Source of the DNA: Mycolicibacter engbaekii
Lineage (GTDB): Bacteria > Actinomycetota > Actinomycetes > Mycobacteriales > Mycobacteriaceae
NCBI RefSeq assembly: GCF_002101585.1
Contig: NZ_LQOT01000040.1
Location: 1 to 64,000, forward strand
DNA length: 64,000 bases
Reading direction: 5' to 3'
Below, piece by piece: positions 35,137 to 44,378 of this stretch. The number at the start of each line of letters is the position of its first letter. Within the stretch, counting starts at the first letter, position 1. The notes under the pieces were generated by a model. It worked only from the letters and a program-made list of their open reading frames with translations. It was not told where the DNA came from and searched no databases. A program made the position numbers and the translations under genes.

Positions 35137-36309
35137 TCAGTAAACATCGCGACAGGCCGCGATCAGTTCGGTGAGTTCACCGAGGCTCAGCGGCTGCAGG
35201 TGGGCACTTCTGTTGCGGGCGTCGCGCAGCCGCCAGGCGGTGGAGCGCAGAGCGGGTTCGGTGCGGCCGAGGCGGGCGTCGATGATGCGATATAGGTGCC
35301 CGATCTCGACCAGCCCGGCATCGTTGAGCGGCGGGGTGAACAGTGTCTGCAACGCGTCGTTGAAGCGTTTACGGGTTAATTTATCAATAGTATTTTGCTG
35401 CAACACTTCTCGGCGTTGCTCGATCCACGGAAGAACGATACGGGCTTGAGCCGCCCACACCAGTCGGCGTAGTCGTTGCGGCGTTGGGGCCGCCGAATAG
35501 GTGTCGTGCCACCCGTCGATCAGTCCGGCGTCCCACGGTTCGAGCAGCCCCTCGGCCGGCCGCAGTCCGCAGCCCTCGCGGGTCTCGCCGAGCTGGTCAC
35601 CGGGGATGTCGGCTTCGGCTAGGTGCTCCGACAGATCGGCGGGGTCCCCGGACCAGTCTTGGGCGAGTTGCCCAGCCAGGGCGAGGTCCCATCGGGCGAC
35701 CTCAACGATGGTCTCCGAGCGGATGTCCGCCAGGAACCGGTCGGAGATGCGGGGGCCGTCGAGATGGCAGATGTGGGCGGCGGTGTCCCAGCGGGCGATG
35801 CGGTTCCACCACCACAGGGTGGCCAACGACACGTCGGAGCTTTCCCCGCCGCGGAAGGTGGGAAGGTCGCCGCGCCCGCAGATCACGACCAGCGACAGAC
35901 GGCTGTCGGAGGCCACGTTGTGGGTGTCTTGTTCGAGGCGTTGCAGGAATTTCGGGAACTCGTCTCGCTGCCGGTCGGTGTGCTCGGCGGCGACGGTGAC
36001 GAACACGGTGCCGTCGCCCTGGTAGTGGGCAAGCAGGTCGGGAACGGTGGCCGGCGGGTCGTCGGGGTCGACGGTGTGGGCGAAAACCTCAAGCAGGGAG
36101 TCGCACTCAAGGTCGGCGAAGATACGGCGGGCGGTGGTTATTCGGCTGGCTTCCTCGACGATCGCGACTGAGAGGCTGTCAGTGACCGACGGGTCGGCAG
36201 CCATCCCGGCGGGCAGCACCAGGCAGACGTGGCGGCCGCGTTTGAGTTCATCGAGGGTGCCGGTGATCAGGGTGCGGGGGCCGGGCAGCGACCAGGTGTG
36301 CTCGTCCAC
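35137..36309 (-). CDS. Putative defence protein with C-terminal HEPN-like motif
   Basis: A 390-residue protein not assigned to a named family. Residues about 1-140 look like an alpha/beta domain (VCLVLPAGM, VFVTVAAEHTD, LSLVVICGRGD). The last ~90 residues are helical and contain RDARNRSAH, in which R365-N-x3-H370 fits the RX4-6H catalytic motif of HEPN ribonucleases. It begins with GTG 2 bases after the stop of the 1874-residue ATPase gene, so they are one operon. The inference is an effector RNase controlled by the ATPase. An alternative is a non-catalytic HEPN-fold adaptor. Confidence 0.6.
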   Translation of the reverse strand: MDEHTWSLPGPRTLITGTLDELKRGRHVCLVLPAGMAADPSVTDSLSVAIVEEASRITTARRIFADLECDSLLEVFAHTVDPDDPPATVPDLLAHYQGDGTVFVTVAAEHTDRQRDEFPKFLQRLEQDTHNVASDSRLSLVVICGRGDLPTFRGGESSDVSLATLWWWNRIARWDTAAHICHLDGPRISDRFLADIRSETIVEVARWDLALAGQLAQDWSGDPADLSEHLAEADIPGDQLGETREGCGLRPAEGLLEPWDAGLIDGWHDTYSAAPTPQRLRRLVWAAQARIVLPWIEQRREVLQQNTIDKLTRKRFNDALQTLFTPPLNDAGLVEIGHLYRIIDARLGRTEPALRSTAWRLRDARNRSAHLQPLSLGELTELIAACRDVY

Positions 36310-36311
36310 AC

Positions 36312-39300
36312 CTATTCAGGCCCGGAATAGATGGTGGCGGCCGCGGCGAGGATGACCCGATCCAGCGACCAGTCATCTCCGTCTTGGTCGGCCACGTCGA
36401 GGGCTTGCAGCCGGGCGAGCAGGTCCTTGCCATCCACGCAGAGGGCTTCGGTGATGTCTTCGACCGACACCGGCAGCTGTTCGATGCCGTCGGGTCCGCC
36501 GGTGGTGAATGGAATGGATTGGACCCAGGCTTTGGCGATCTTGGGGTCGATGCAGCTGTCAGCGAGGATTTGGGTGGCCCGCGCCGGGGTGGCCAGCCGC
36601 GCTGCGGCGCGGTCCAGCGCGGTTTGGGGGGCAAGGCCCTTGGAGAATTCGGCCATGACCTCTTCGATCAGTTTCGGCCAGCCGGAGGTCACCCGATGTA
36701 ACCGGGCCCGTTCCAGGGGGCTGTCGAACGGTGAGCCATACCAGGCCCGCAGACCTGTCACCGACCAACGACGCAGACTGTGCACCTCTACCCCGTCGAG
36801 GGTGAGCATGTTGTCGAGCCATTCGGGGCCGATGACCACGGTGGCGGTGACGTTCTTGCGGCCGGCGGCTTCCCGGCAGATTTGGGCCAGGTTGCCGTCG
36901 GCCCTGCTGGCGGTGAGGTCGACGATGACGTGGGCACGTTTGCCTCTGCCCCCCGCCCGCTTTAGGTCCGGTGACTGCAACGAATTCACGACGATCGAGG
37001 CCACGTTCTCGTTGTCAGCCTGCCGCTTGATGACCGCGACCACCCGCCCGATGCCCAGCGCGGGGGTGCCGAACACCACCTGAGCGACAGAGGTGTCTTT
37101 GAACAGCGTGGTCAACTCGTGGTCGGTCAACGGGGAGCGGGAGGCGGCGATGCTCTCGGAGTCGCCCATGATGCGCCGCGCCATCGTCGGGTTGTATTCC
37201 AGTGGCCGTTCCAGATGGGTATGGGCGTCCTGGAGTTCCTTTTCCAGCCGGTCGGGGGTGCCCAGCATCTGAATGACGTTGGGACTGCTCAACGCCCAGA
37301 GATCAGCGCCCTGCTGCTGCAGAATACCCAGGCCTTGCATCTCGATGAGATAACGTTCGAACTCGTTGCGGCGCAACTCATCTGCTCTGAAGCCTTCCGG
37401 CCACCACACTTCGCATTCTTCACGCAGTTCATCGACGGTGAAGGCCACACCGGGGTCGGCCCCGATGCTGCCCAGGGCCACCACCAAGGCGATCACCCGG
37501 TAGCGGGAATCCAGGTTGATCGTCCACCGGAAGCGTTGGGCGATCAGGTCGCGCACCGCCGGGTCCGAGCAGACGTTGCGGATGTCCTCCGCGCCGATGC
37601 TCATCCGACCACCACCTTCGGGGATCTGCCGTTTCTGCAGGTAGTTGACCAGGGCTTCGCACACGATCTGCACCAGGGAGGCCTGGTAGTTGGTGACCAA
37701 CAGCAGCCGCCACACCAATTCCGGGTTCTCAAATCGGTAGCCGAGCGCCTTCATCGGCGACACCACCAGATCGGAGGCGTCGTGGGTGCGCAGCGGACCG
37801 ATCGGAATGGCATCCCCGCCGTGCGCAACCGGCGTGTTGGAGGCGTCAAAGAATCGCTGCACCTGATGCAGGCCGGCGAAGACCGCCTTGAACCGGCGAC
37901 GGGACTCTTCCATCACCAGCTTGAGGGCCTGCAGCACAGGGAACTCACAACCCACCTTGCCGTCGCCGGAGTTGGCGTCGGCGGTCAGGAAGTTGTCGGC
38001 CTCATCGAGCAGCAGCAACAGTTGGTTGGACTCCTCGGCCTCCAGCCAGCCCATGATCTCGCTGGTCACTTCCTGGACACCCCCGCGGGCGGCTTTGACC
38101 GAGACGATGCCCAACTTATTGAGCCGGTCCCCCAGTAGCGGCCACAAAGCCGACGGTTCCTGGGCTTCCCCGACGCCTGCGGCCTTCAAGTCGAGGTACA
38201 CCGCCGCTTTACCCGCAACGGTGGGACCGTCACCGACCGGCCGAAGGTCGGTGTAAAGCCGTTCCACGCGACGCAGCAGCGCCGATTTGCCGAGCTGTCG
38301 GCCGCCGTAGACGAACATCGACCCGGTTGGGTTTTCGATCCGAGCCCGCTCGTCGCTGCGGCCGACGAAAACCTCCTCGGGAACCTCGCCGGCAGCGTTG
38401 GGCTGATAGGGGTTGAGCGTGGTGAACGGCAGGGTTACACGCTGGGTGAACCGCCAGCCGGGTTCGGCCAGATGCGACAGCCATCCGACCACCGCTTCGT
38501 CGATCATGATGGGCGAGAATCCTTTTCCGCCCGCAGTGGTGCGGGTCAGGGCGCGCAGTTGGCGACGTTCAGTCAGGCTCAGCGCCCCGAAGTACAAGAT
38601 GATGTTGGGCCGGGTTCGGTTGGCTTCACTGATGAAGTCCATTAGCCGCGACGGGCTGACCACATCCCAGACCAGCGTAACGTCATACACGCCGTGGGCC
38701 TGGCTTCCGAACTGCGGCACATACGAGCGATCGACCGGGCTCGCGGCAACGCGGACGGTCGCATAGCCGCCGGCGGATTGCCGAGAGACATCACCGCGGT
38801 ACCACCCTTGAGCTTTGGGAGTCAGTCCCACCATGCGCAGAACATCGCCGAGCCGGTTCTTGAAGTCCTCGCCGCTGCGCCGCCGCGTCTTCAGGTTCTG
38901 CCAGGCCAACAAGCCGTCCCGCAGGGGACGCACTGAGGGGTTGCCATCTGACTTCAGTGCGTGACGTACTGCGGCGAGCGGATCTTGGCCCGCCGCTTGG
39001 GCATTCGCCGCGATGTCAACGACGCCTGGTACGAACTGACTGAAATCATCACCGGAACCGTCGTCCACCTCGGGCAGCGGCTGACCGTTTTCCAGCAGCC
39101 GCAAAAAGTTGATCGCCAGCGACTCATCGCGCGCGTCGATACGATTGAGCACCCGTTTCTTACTCGCCGCATCACAAGCCAGCTTGTCCACGCGCGCCGT
39201 CAAGTCGTCGCGCTTGGCGATCAGCGCCGTCTCGGCTTGGGCGGTGATGGCGTGCAACGCCTCGATTGCCAAGTCGAAGCGGTCATTGCGTGGAGTGTCG

Positions 39301-41936
39301 CCGATCTGCTCGATCCGCTCACTGAGTTCCCGCGCCATATCATCGACGTAAAGAGCACGCAGGCGGGCTGCGCCCTCTTCGGCGTCGCCCCTGGCGTTCT
39401 CGAATGCCGCTTTCGACTTCTTGATGGCCCGTTGAATCTGGTCGTCGTATCCCGCACCTTCCAGACCATGCGCGGCAATGAAGTCCCGGGCCGCGGCGAT
39501 GTCCCCCTTGGCGAGGTAACCGGCGACCACCGTGTCGGGGTCGCGCGGCGACAGCAGAAGGACCACTTCACTTATCGTCGGCGCCCGCAGCGGCTGGCCC
39601 TGCTCGTCGCGAGGCAGTTCGAACAGTTCCAGCAGCGCTGCGTCGAGGACTTCCCGTACCGACTGTGCAGTCGGCTCGGGGTCATCGGCCCGCAGCCAGG
39701 CGATAAGGTTGGCGACGGCGGCTTCGCCGACCGAGTTGACTGTCGGGGCGGCGGGCGCCTGATGAAGAGCGCGTTCCAGATCGTCGCCCACGGCGATGTC
39801 TTTGAGGTCCCCGGCGGTCAGAATGGCCCGCCGCACGGTCAGCAGCCGCGCCAACAGGTCGCCCGCGTCACCGATCAGGTCGTCAAGTTGGTTCTTGACC
39901 GGGCCGTCGATGGGCCGCCGAGCCCGCTGCTGGGGGGTGCTGACGGCGGTTTCGGCGTCCAGGAGCAGCCGCTCTCGCCGGTTTTGGTCCCGCAGTTGAT
40001 CGGCCGTGTCCTCGATCTGCGCCCAATCGGGGTTCGACGCGCTGGCCACACCATCGGCGGTCAAGGCGGCAGCACGGGAGAGGGCGTCAGCCAGCGGTTG
40101 GCCGTCCCGGGCCACGTAACGCAATACCTTGGATCCGCGCTGGAACTTCAGCGTCTTGTCGCGCAGCTTCTCCAACTGCTTGGCGGCTTCCGCACCCAGC
40201 GCAGTCCACCGCGCCGCCATCTCTTCGGCACTCGGCCCCGACTCGGGCTGGCGGCGACCATGGCCACGCTGCACTGCAGTGGCCGCGGCATGCAGTACCT
40301 CCCGCACCGAGGAGTCGGTCAGTGCATGGTCGGCGGTATCCAACAAGGACTGCAAACCGAGTGGGGCGTAACCGAGCCGCAGACCCGCGCGCAGTGAGGC
40401 AGCGAGCAGCAGCAGCGATTCGTTGGTGTCGAATGCCTTGATGTCCGCGTCGGAGGGCAACAGCGACAATTCAATGGCCGATGGGGTGCAATGCGCTGCG
40501 GCGCAGGCGAACAGCAGGAGTTGACGGCGCGGTTCGATCTCGGCGGCCGCGGTCGCCAGGTAGTAGGCAAGGGCTTCTCGACCGTCGAGCAACAGCTGCG
40601 CAACGAGGGGGGGATCACCTTCGTCCCAGGGCCATTCGCCCAGCGATACACCCGACTCGTCCGGTTCGGTGGCGCTCACCGCCACCGCTTCGATCACGGC
40701 CGTGGAAGTAGACGGGGACGATGCGGCGGACGCCGGCGCGGCGGCGAGGGCCGAGGCTGGCGCCGATGAGGTGTCGCTTACAGCAGGCTCCGGGATGGGC
40801 GGTGCCGTCGAGGGTGAATTGGCCTCCGTTGCGACAGCTTCGGCGGGTTCCTCAACGGCCTCCGCCGACATGTCTTCCTCTGCATCGGACTCCTCCGCGG
40901 GGGGCTCCTCGTCGGTCGGCTCGTCCGGCAGGTTTGTGTACTCGGCCTCGACCTCGGGTTCGGCAGGTTCGGATGTGGCGGCCGCAGCCGGGGTCGGCTG
41001 AACGCCGGCAGCCTTCTCGACCTCCTCGACCGAAGTGAATCCGTGCAGCGCGAGCTGATCGCCGATCATTTCGTCCCGGCCTGCTTTGCGGAGGACGTCG
41101 ATCATCTCCAAGGCAAGACGTGCGTTGCTGCGCCGCTCTGACTCTTGCTGGAGACGCTGCTCAAACAGGGTGCGCAGCTGCTCGACCACTGCCGGCAGGG
41201 TGGCGGGCTGTTCAAGTCCCGCAGCCGCCGCATCTTTCAGCACCGCCTGGGCCGCATCTGACCAGTTGTCTGGGCCCTCGCCCAGATGAGGCGCCGGCCG
41301 GCCTTCGGCGATTGCGGCCGAGACGACGCGAAGTTGCTCAACCAGATCTGCTACCTCATCGAGCAGGGCTGCCGCCCGGTCCTGCAAGTCCTTGAGATCA
41401 GCGGCGCCAGCGTAGTTGGGTTCGTCCTCGTCTGCCTCGTCGGCCAGGTCTTCAGCCGGCGTAGTGTCCTCAACCGATTCCTCGTCGTCGTCTTCGGCCT
41501 CATCGTCAGGATCGAAATGAGCGCCGCGCTCGACGGCCTCCAACAACTCTTCGAGTCGGTCGCGGACAGCGACGGCGTCGGCAAGGTGGGTGTCCTCAGC
41601 CAGCGCGTACAACATCGCGCGGCCGCCAGTGGGTCCCAGGCTGAACCCGGCCAACTCCGCGTGGACAAGGAGAACGTCGCCGACAAGGTCAGCGGCTTCC
41701 TCGGGGTCCAACAGGGACTCCCAGGCGTGGGCCAGCGAATGCCCGAACCTGCCGTGATGCTTCATGATTGCAATGCGAACGCCACGCATCGCCCGCAGAT
41801 TTCCCCTCTTAAGTTCGGCGTAATTGACCTTGGCGAACTTGGCCCACTCCCGACCGACCTTGGGGTTGGCAACGATACGAAGCAGATCAGCATCAGTGAG
41901 CCCATCCAAGGCCGGTTTGGTGGTCATCTCCGCCAT
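36312..41936 (-). CDS. Giant STAND/AAA-type ATPase (putative defence sensor)
   Basis: An 1874-residue protein. Start ATG at 41936 is set by a strong GAGGAGG. The N-terminal part (about 1-110) is helical; two acidic/Pro-Ala-rich low-complexity linkers (about 155-180 and 325-430) follow, then long helical regions. Near residue 1190 an EEVFVGRSDE segment leads into the P-loop ATPase: Walker A GGRQLGKS (1211-1218), Walker B LLLLLDEAD (about 1305-1316), then a winged-helix-like region and a C-terminal domain. The architecture fits STAND/MNS-type signalling ATPases, in which a sensor region triggers an effector. Its only operon partner is the HEPN-like protein. Decayed IS110 DNA begins about 145 bases upstream. 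Confidence 0.75.
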   Translation of the reverse strand: MAEMTTKPALDGLTDADLLRIVANPKVGREWAKFAKVNYAELKRGNLRAMRGVRIAIMKHHGRFGHSLAHAWESLLDPEEAADLVGDVLLVHAELAGFSLGPTGGRAMLYALAEDTHLADAVAVRDRLEELLEAVERGAHFDPDDEAEDDDEESVEDTTPAEDLADEADEDEPNYAGAADLKDLQDRAAALLDEVADLVEQLRVVSAAIAEGRPAPHLGEGPDNWSDAAQAVLKDAAAAGLEQPATLPAVVEQLRTLFEQRLQQESERRSNARLALEMIDVLRKAGRDEMIGDQLALHGFTSVEEVEKAAGVQPTPAAAATSEPAEPEVEAEYTNLPDEPTDEEPPAEESDAEEDMSAEAVEEPAEAVATEANSPSTAPPIPEPAVSDTSSAPASALAAAPASAASSPSTSTAVIEAVAVSATEPDESGVSLGEWPWDEGDPPLVAQLLLDGREALAYYLATAAAEIEPRRQLLLFACAAAHCTPSAIELSLLPSDADIKAFDTNESLLLLAASLRAGLRLGYAPLGLQSLLDTADHALTDSSVREVLHAAATAVQRGHGRRQPESGPSAEEMAARWTALGAEAAKQLEKLRDKTLKFQRGSKVLRYVARDGQPLADALSRAAALTADGVASASNPDWAQIEDTADQLRDQNRRERLLLDAETAVSTPQQRARRPIDGPVKNQLDDLIGDAGDLLARLLTVRRAILTAGDLKDIAVGDDLERALHQAPAAPTVNSVGEAAVANLIAWLRADDPEPTAQSVREVLDAALLELFELPRDEQGQPLRAPTISEVVLLLSPRDPDTVVAGYLAKGDIAAARDFIAAHGLEGAGYDDQIQRAIKKSKAAFENARGDAEEGAARLRALYVDDMARELSERIEQIGDTPRNDRFDLAIEALHAITAQAETALIAKRDDLTARVDKLACDAASKKRVLNRIDARDESLAINFLRLLENGQPLPEVDDGSGDDFSQFVPGVVDIAANAQAAGQDPLAAVRHALKSDGNPSVRPLRDGLLAWQNLKTRRRSGEDFKNRLGDVLRMVGLTPKAQGWYRGDVSRQSAGGYATVRVAASPVDRSYVPQFGSQAHGVYDVTLVWDVVSPSRLMDFISEANRTRPNIILYFGALSLTERRQLRALTRTTAGGKGFSPIMIDEAVVGWLSHLAEPGWRFTQRVTLPFTTLNPYQPNAAGEVPEEVFVGRSDERARIENPTGSMFVYGGRQLGKSALLRRVERLYTDLRPVGDGPTVAGKAAVYLDLKAAGVGEAQEPSALWPLLGDRLNKLGIVSVKAARGGVQEVTSEIMGWLEAEESNQLLLLLDEADNFLTADANSGDGKVGCEFPVLQALKLVMEESRRRFKAVFAGLHQVQRFFDASNTPVAHGGDAIPIGPLRTHDASDLVVSPMKALGYRFENPELVWRLLLVTNYQASLVQIVCEALVNYLQKRQIPEGGGRMSIGAEDIRNVCSDPAVRDLIAQRFRWTINLDSRYRVIALVVALGSIGADPGVAFTVDELREECEVWWPEGFRADELRRNEFERYLIEMQGLGILQQQGADLWALSSPNVIQMLGTPDRLEKELQDAHTHLERPLEYNPTMARRIMGDSESIAASRSPLTDHELTTLFKDTSVAQVVFGTPALGIGRVVAVIKRQADNENVASIVVNSLQSPDLKRAGGRGKRAHVIVDLTASRADGNLAQICREAAGRKNVTATVVIGPEWLDNMLTLDGVEVHSLRRWSVTGLRAWYGSPFDSPLERARLHRVTSGWPKLIEEVMAEFSKGLAPQTALDRAAARLATPARATQILADSCIDPKIAKAWVQSIPFTTGGPDGIEQLPVSVEDITEALCVDGKDLLARLQALDVADQDGDDWSLDRVILAAAATIYSGPE

Positions 41937-42081
41937 CTGTACCTCCTCTGCCGTCGCACTCGGCCCGATGCTACCGGCCAGCACCGACGGTTCGGGGGTG
42001 ATGTTCAAGAACGTTGTCAGGTGGGTGATCGATGGTTTGCCTCCGATGGCGGAGTGGGTGTGGTGGACTCTTCTATGGCTT

Positions 42082-42960
42082 GTCAAGCGGCCTGGGGTTT
42101 GGCGTCGGGTTCCGCGTGCAGTTTTTCCAGGGTCCGGTAGAGACGGCGCGCGAGGTAGCGCTTGAGGCAGCGCCGGATCTCTTTCGTGGTGCGTCCCTTT
42201 TGTTCGACGTCGTTCGACCTAGGCGTTGGTGTCGGGGTCATGGGTCATCCGGGTGATGACGGCCATGTGCAGTGCCCGGTTGAGCCGCCTGTCGCCGCCT
42301 CGGTTGAGTCGGTGGCGCACGGTGTTTCCTGAGGAGGCGGGGATGGGATTGACGCCGGCCAAAGCGGTGAAAGCGGCCTCGGAACGGACCCGGCCGGCGT
42401 GCGACCAGGCGGTGTAGACGACCGCGACGGTGACGGGGCCGATGCCGGTTTTGTCCAGCAGTACAGAGGCATTGCTGGCGTGGATGAGATCGATCATCTG
42501 CGTCTGGTTGGTCGCGAGTTGCTCGTTGAGATCAACGACGCGCTTGGCCAGCCGTACTGCCTCGGCGCGTGCAGTGACGGTGACAAGGTCTTCAACTCGG
42601 GTGCGCCAGCGGGAGACCTCACCATTCTGACTGGCGGTCAACGGCTTACGTGCATCAACTCTCATGGTAGCCACACGCAACAACGCAGTGAAAGCGTTGG
42701 CAGTCGCAGTGCGTTCGGTCGTCATGTGCTAACGGGTGGCGACAAGAATGCGCAACGCAGCCCGGATACCTTCGTCACTTCGGGGACGGCGCAGCTGTTC
42801 GGGCTCGAGGGAAACCACCGCGGCTGCGATCCTGCGGGCATCGACGGAGTCAGATTTGCCAGTCCCGCGATGGGCTCGGGCGTTCATCGCAGCCGCCTCC
42901 ACAACCTCATAGCCAGCCCGCTTCGCTGCCGGCCTGGCTGGAAGTCACTTCGGGGCAGCA
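42082..42960 (-). pseudogene. Decayed IS110-family transposase
   Basis: Reading the minus strand, the pieces join into an IS110-type transposase. A DEDD-domain remnant (RAGYEVVEAAAMNARAHRG, GKSDSVDARRIAAAVVSLE) ends at a TAG at about 42726. The Transposase_20 domain (LLDKTGIGPVTVAVVY, FTALAGVNPIPASSG, HRLNRGGDRRLNRALHMAVI) then runs to a second TAG at 42219. After a frameshift near 42195 comes the C-terminal tail TTKEIRRCLKRYLARRLYRTL, ending at 42082. The N-terminus is missing. With two nonsense codons, a frameshift and a truncation it is inactive. It sits exactly between the STAND-HEPN unit and Wadjet. Confidence 0.82.
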
Positions 42961-43130
42961 CTGTGATGAGCCACGATCCGCCTTTCGGTGAGGACGGGCA
43001 ATCTTCTGATCAAGTCACCGAGGTGGAGCCGGGTCAGCGTCGGCCGCCCACCCCAGCGCTGGACAAGTCGGGACACGCGTGATCGGTCGCAGGTGCTGCT
43101 GGCTTGTGGGCGAGTTGACCAAAGCACGCT

Positions 43131-44378
43131 TCAGTTTCGCGCTTCGCCATTGAGGTCGCTCAGGAGGTCATCCAGGATGGATTCTTCGTGGACGGCGATC
43201 TTGTGGTGCTGATAGAGGCGGCGAAGCTGTGTAAGGGTGTCGTCGCCGACGGCGTCGGAGCTTGGAGCCAGGTGTAGATGGCGGGCATACGTTTCATAGT
43301 CGTAGCGCCAGCCCTGCGCATTCGGGGCGATGGAGTGAATCCGCTCGGCGATCGTCAAGCCTTCGGTATCGAAGTCGGCTCTGATTCGGAAGGTGCACCC
43401 CGCTTCTACGAGCCCGCCGATGACGTCGAGGGCCGCGTTGGCGGGATAGCCGTCGGTGCACACCATCGGTGGACAGGCGGCTCCGAGCAGGTCGGCGGCG
43501 GCTTCCACCACCGTGACGTTCTCGCAGACAAACACCGTGGGGGCGCTCGATGTCAGCTTCCACTGCGTGGGCATCGAGCGCAGGGTCAACCACAGCGGTT
43601 CCCCGGTCGCTGCGCCACACCAGCGAGCGGCGGGGGAATCTCCGGCGAGGGGCAAGTTGAGGACGAGAACACGTGAGGAGACCCAGTCGCATTTCACTCC
43701 CACCGCGGCCCAGGCTTGTCGCCACACTCTGCCGCCGCGGGTGGGCCTCGGCAGGTCGTGCGCCGCCGCGATCAGCCGGACGGCGGCGCGGCCGAGCAGT
43801 TTCGTCGTGTCGAGAGTGTGGGCGTTGTGGTCGCCCACCCGTGCGGCCAGTTGGGCCAGCGGCATAGGAGGTTGGCCTTCGGTGGGCAGTTCGCGCCAGA
43901 CGGTCGCAACCTGCTCGGCGAGGGTTAGCAACTCCCCAGACCCGGGCCGTGGCCATCCCTGGTCGGCCATCCAGCTGTCGATAGCGTGGCTGGCGATTCC
44001 GGCCGCGGCGAGAACCGCGCGCGCCGCCGCGGATTCCTCGGTGGCCGCAAGGTTTGCAGCGCTGCGCTGCTCGGCGCGCAGGGCGCGCAAGTTGACCAGC
44101 TCGGTGCCATCGAGGCCTTCGATGAATTCCCGCACCGACATGCCGTGCGGAGCCAAGGCGGCGGCGAGGGCTTGCAACCGGACGGGCTGGCCGCCGAGCT
44201 CCCACGGTTTTCCGAGCAACAGCCCGACTTCGCGGCGCCGCTGCGGATTGAGATCGAGGCGGAGCGTTCCCGATTCGGTGGCCGCCCCCTTTGCGGCCCG
44301 TTGCCGCACGGCGGCAAGGACCCGCGTCGGCCCCGAGAGTTGCGCCCAATCCTTGAGTCCCGCTGGAATCTCAACCAT
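43131..44378 (-). CDS. jetD: Wadjet type II JetD, DUF2399/TIGR02679 nuclease subunit
   Basis: A 415-residue protein starting MVEIPAGLKDWAQL; the ATG at 44378 overlaps the end of jetC by 8 bases. The C-terminal Toprim domain shows Glu286 in VFVCENVTVVEAA and the D335-x-D337 pair in RADFDTEGL, the metal-binding residues needed to cut DNA. In Wadjet systems JetD cleaves circular plasmid DNA after the JetABC condensin complex has recognised and extruded it. All key residues are present, so the subunit appears active. The operon order A-B-C-D is the canonical one. Confidence 0.9.
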   Translation of the reverse strand: MVEIPAGLKDWAQLSGPTRVLAAVRQRAAKGAATESGTLRLDLNPQRRREVGLLLGKPWELGGQPVRLQALAAALAPHGMSVREFIEGLDGTELVNLRALRAEQRSAANLAATEESAAARAVLAAAGIASHAIDSWMADQGWPRPGSGELLTLAEQVATVWRELPTEGQPPMPLAQLAARVGDHNAHTLDTTKLLGRAAVRLIAAAHDLPRPTRGGRVWRQAWAAVGVKCDWVSSRVLVLNLPLAGDSPAARWCGAATGEPLWLTLRSMPTQWKLTSSAPTVFVCENVTVVEAAADLLGAACPPMVCTDGYPANAALDVIGGLVEAGCTFRIRADFDTEGLTIAERIHSIAPNAQGWRYDYETYARHLHLAPSSDAVGDDTLTQLRRLYQHHKIAVHEESILDDLLSDLNGEARN

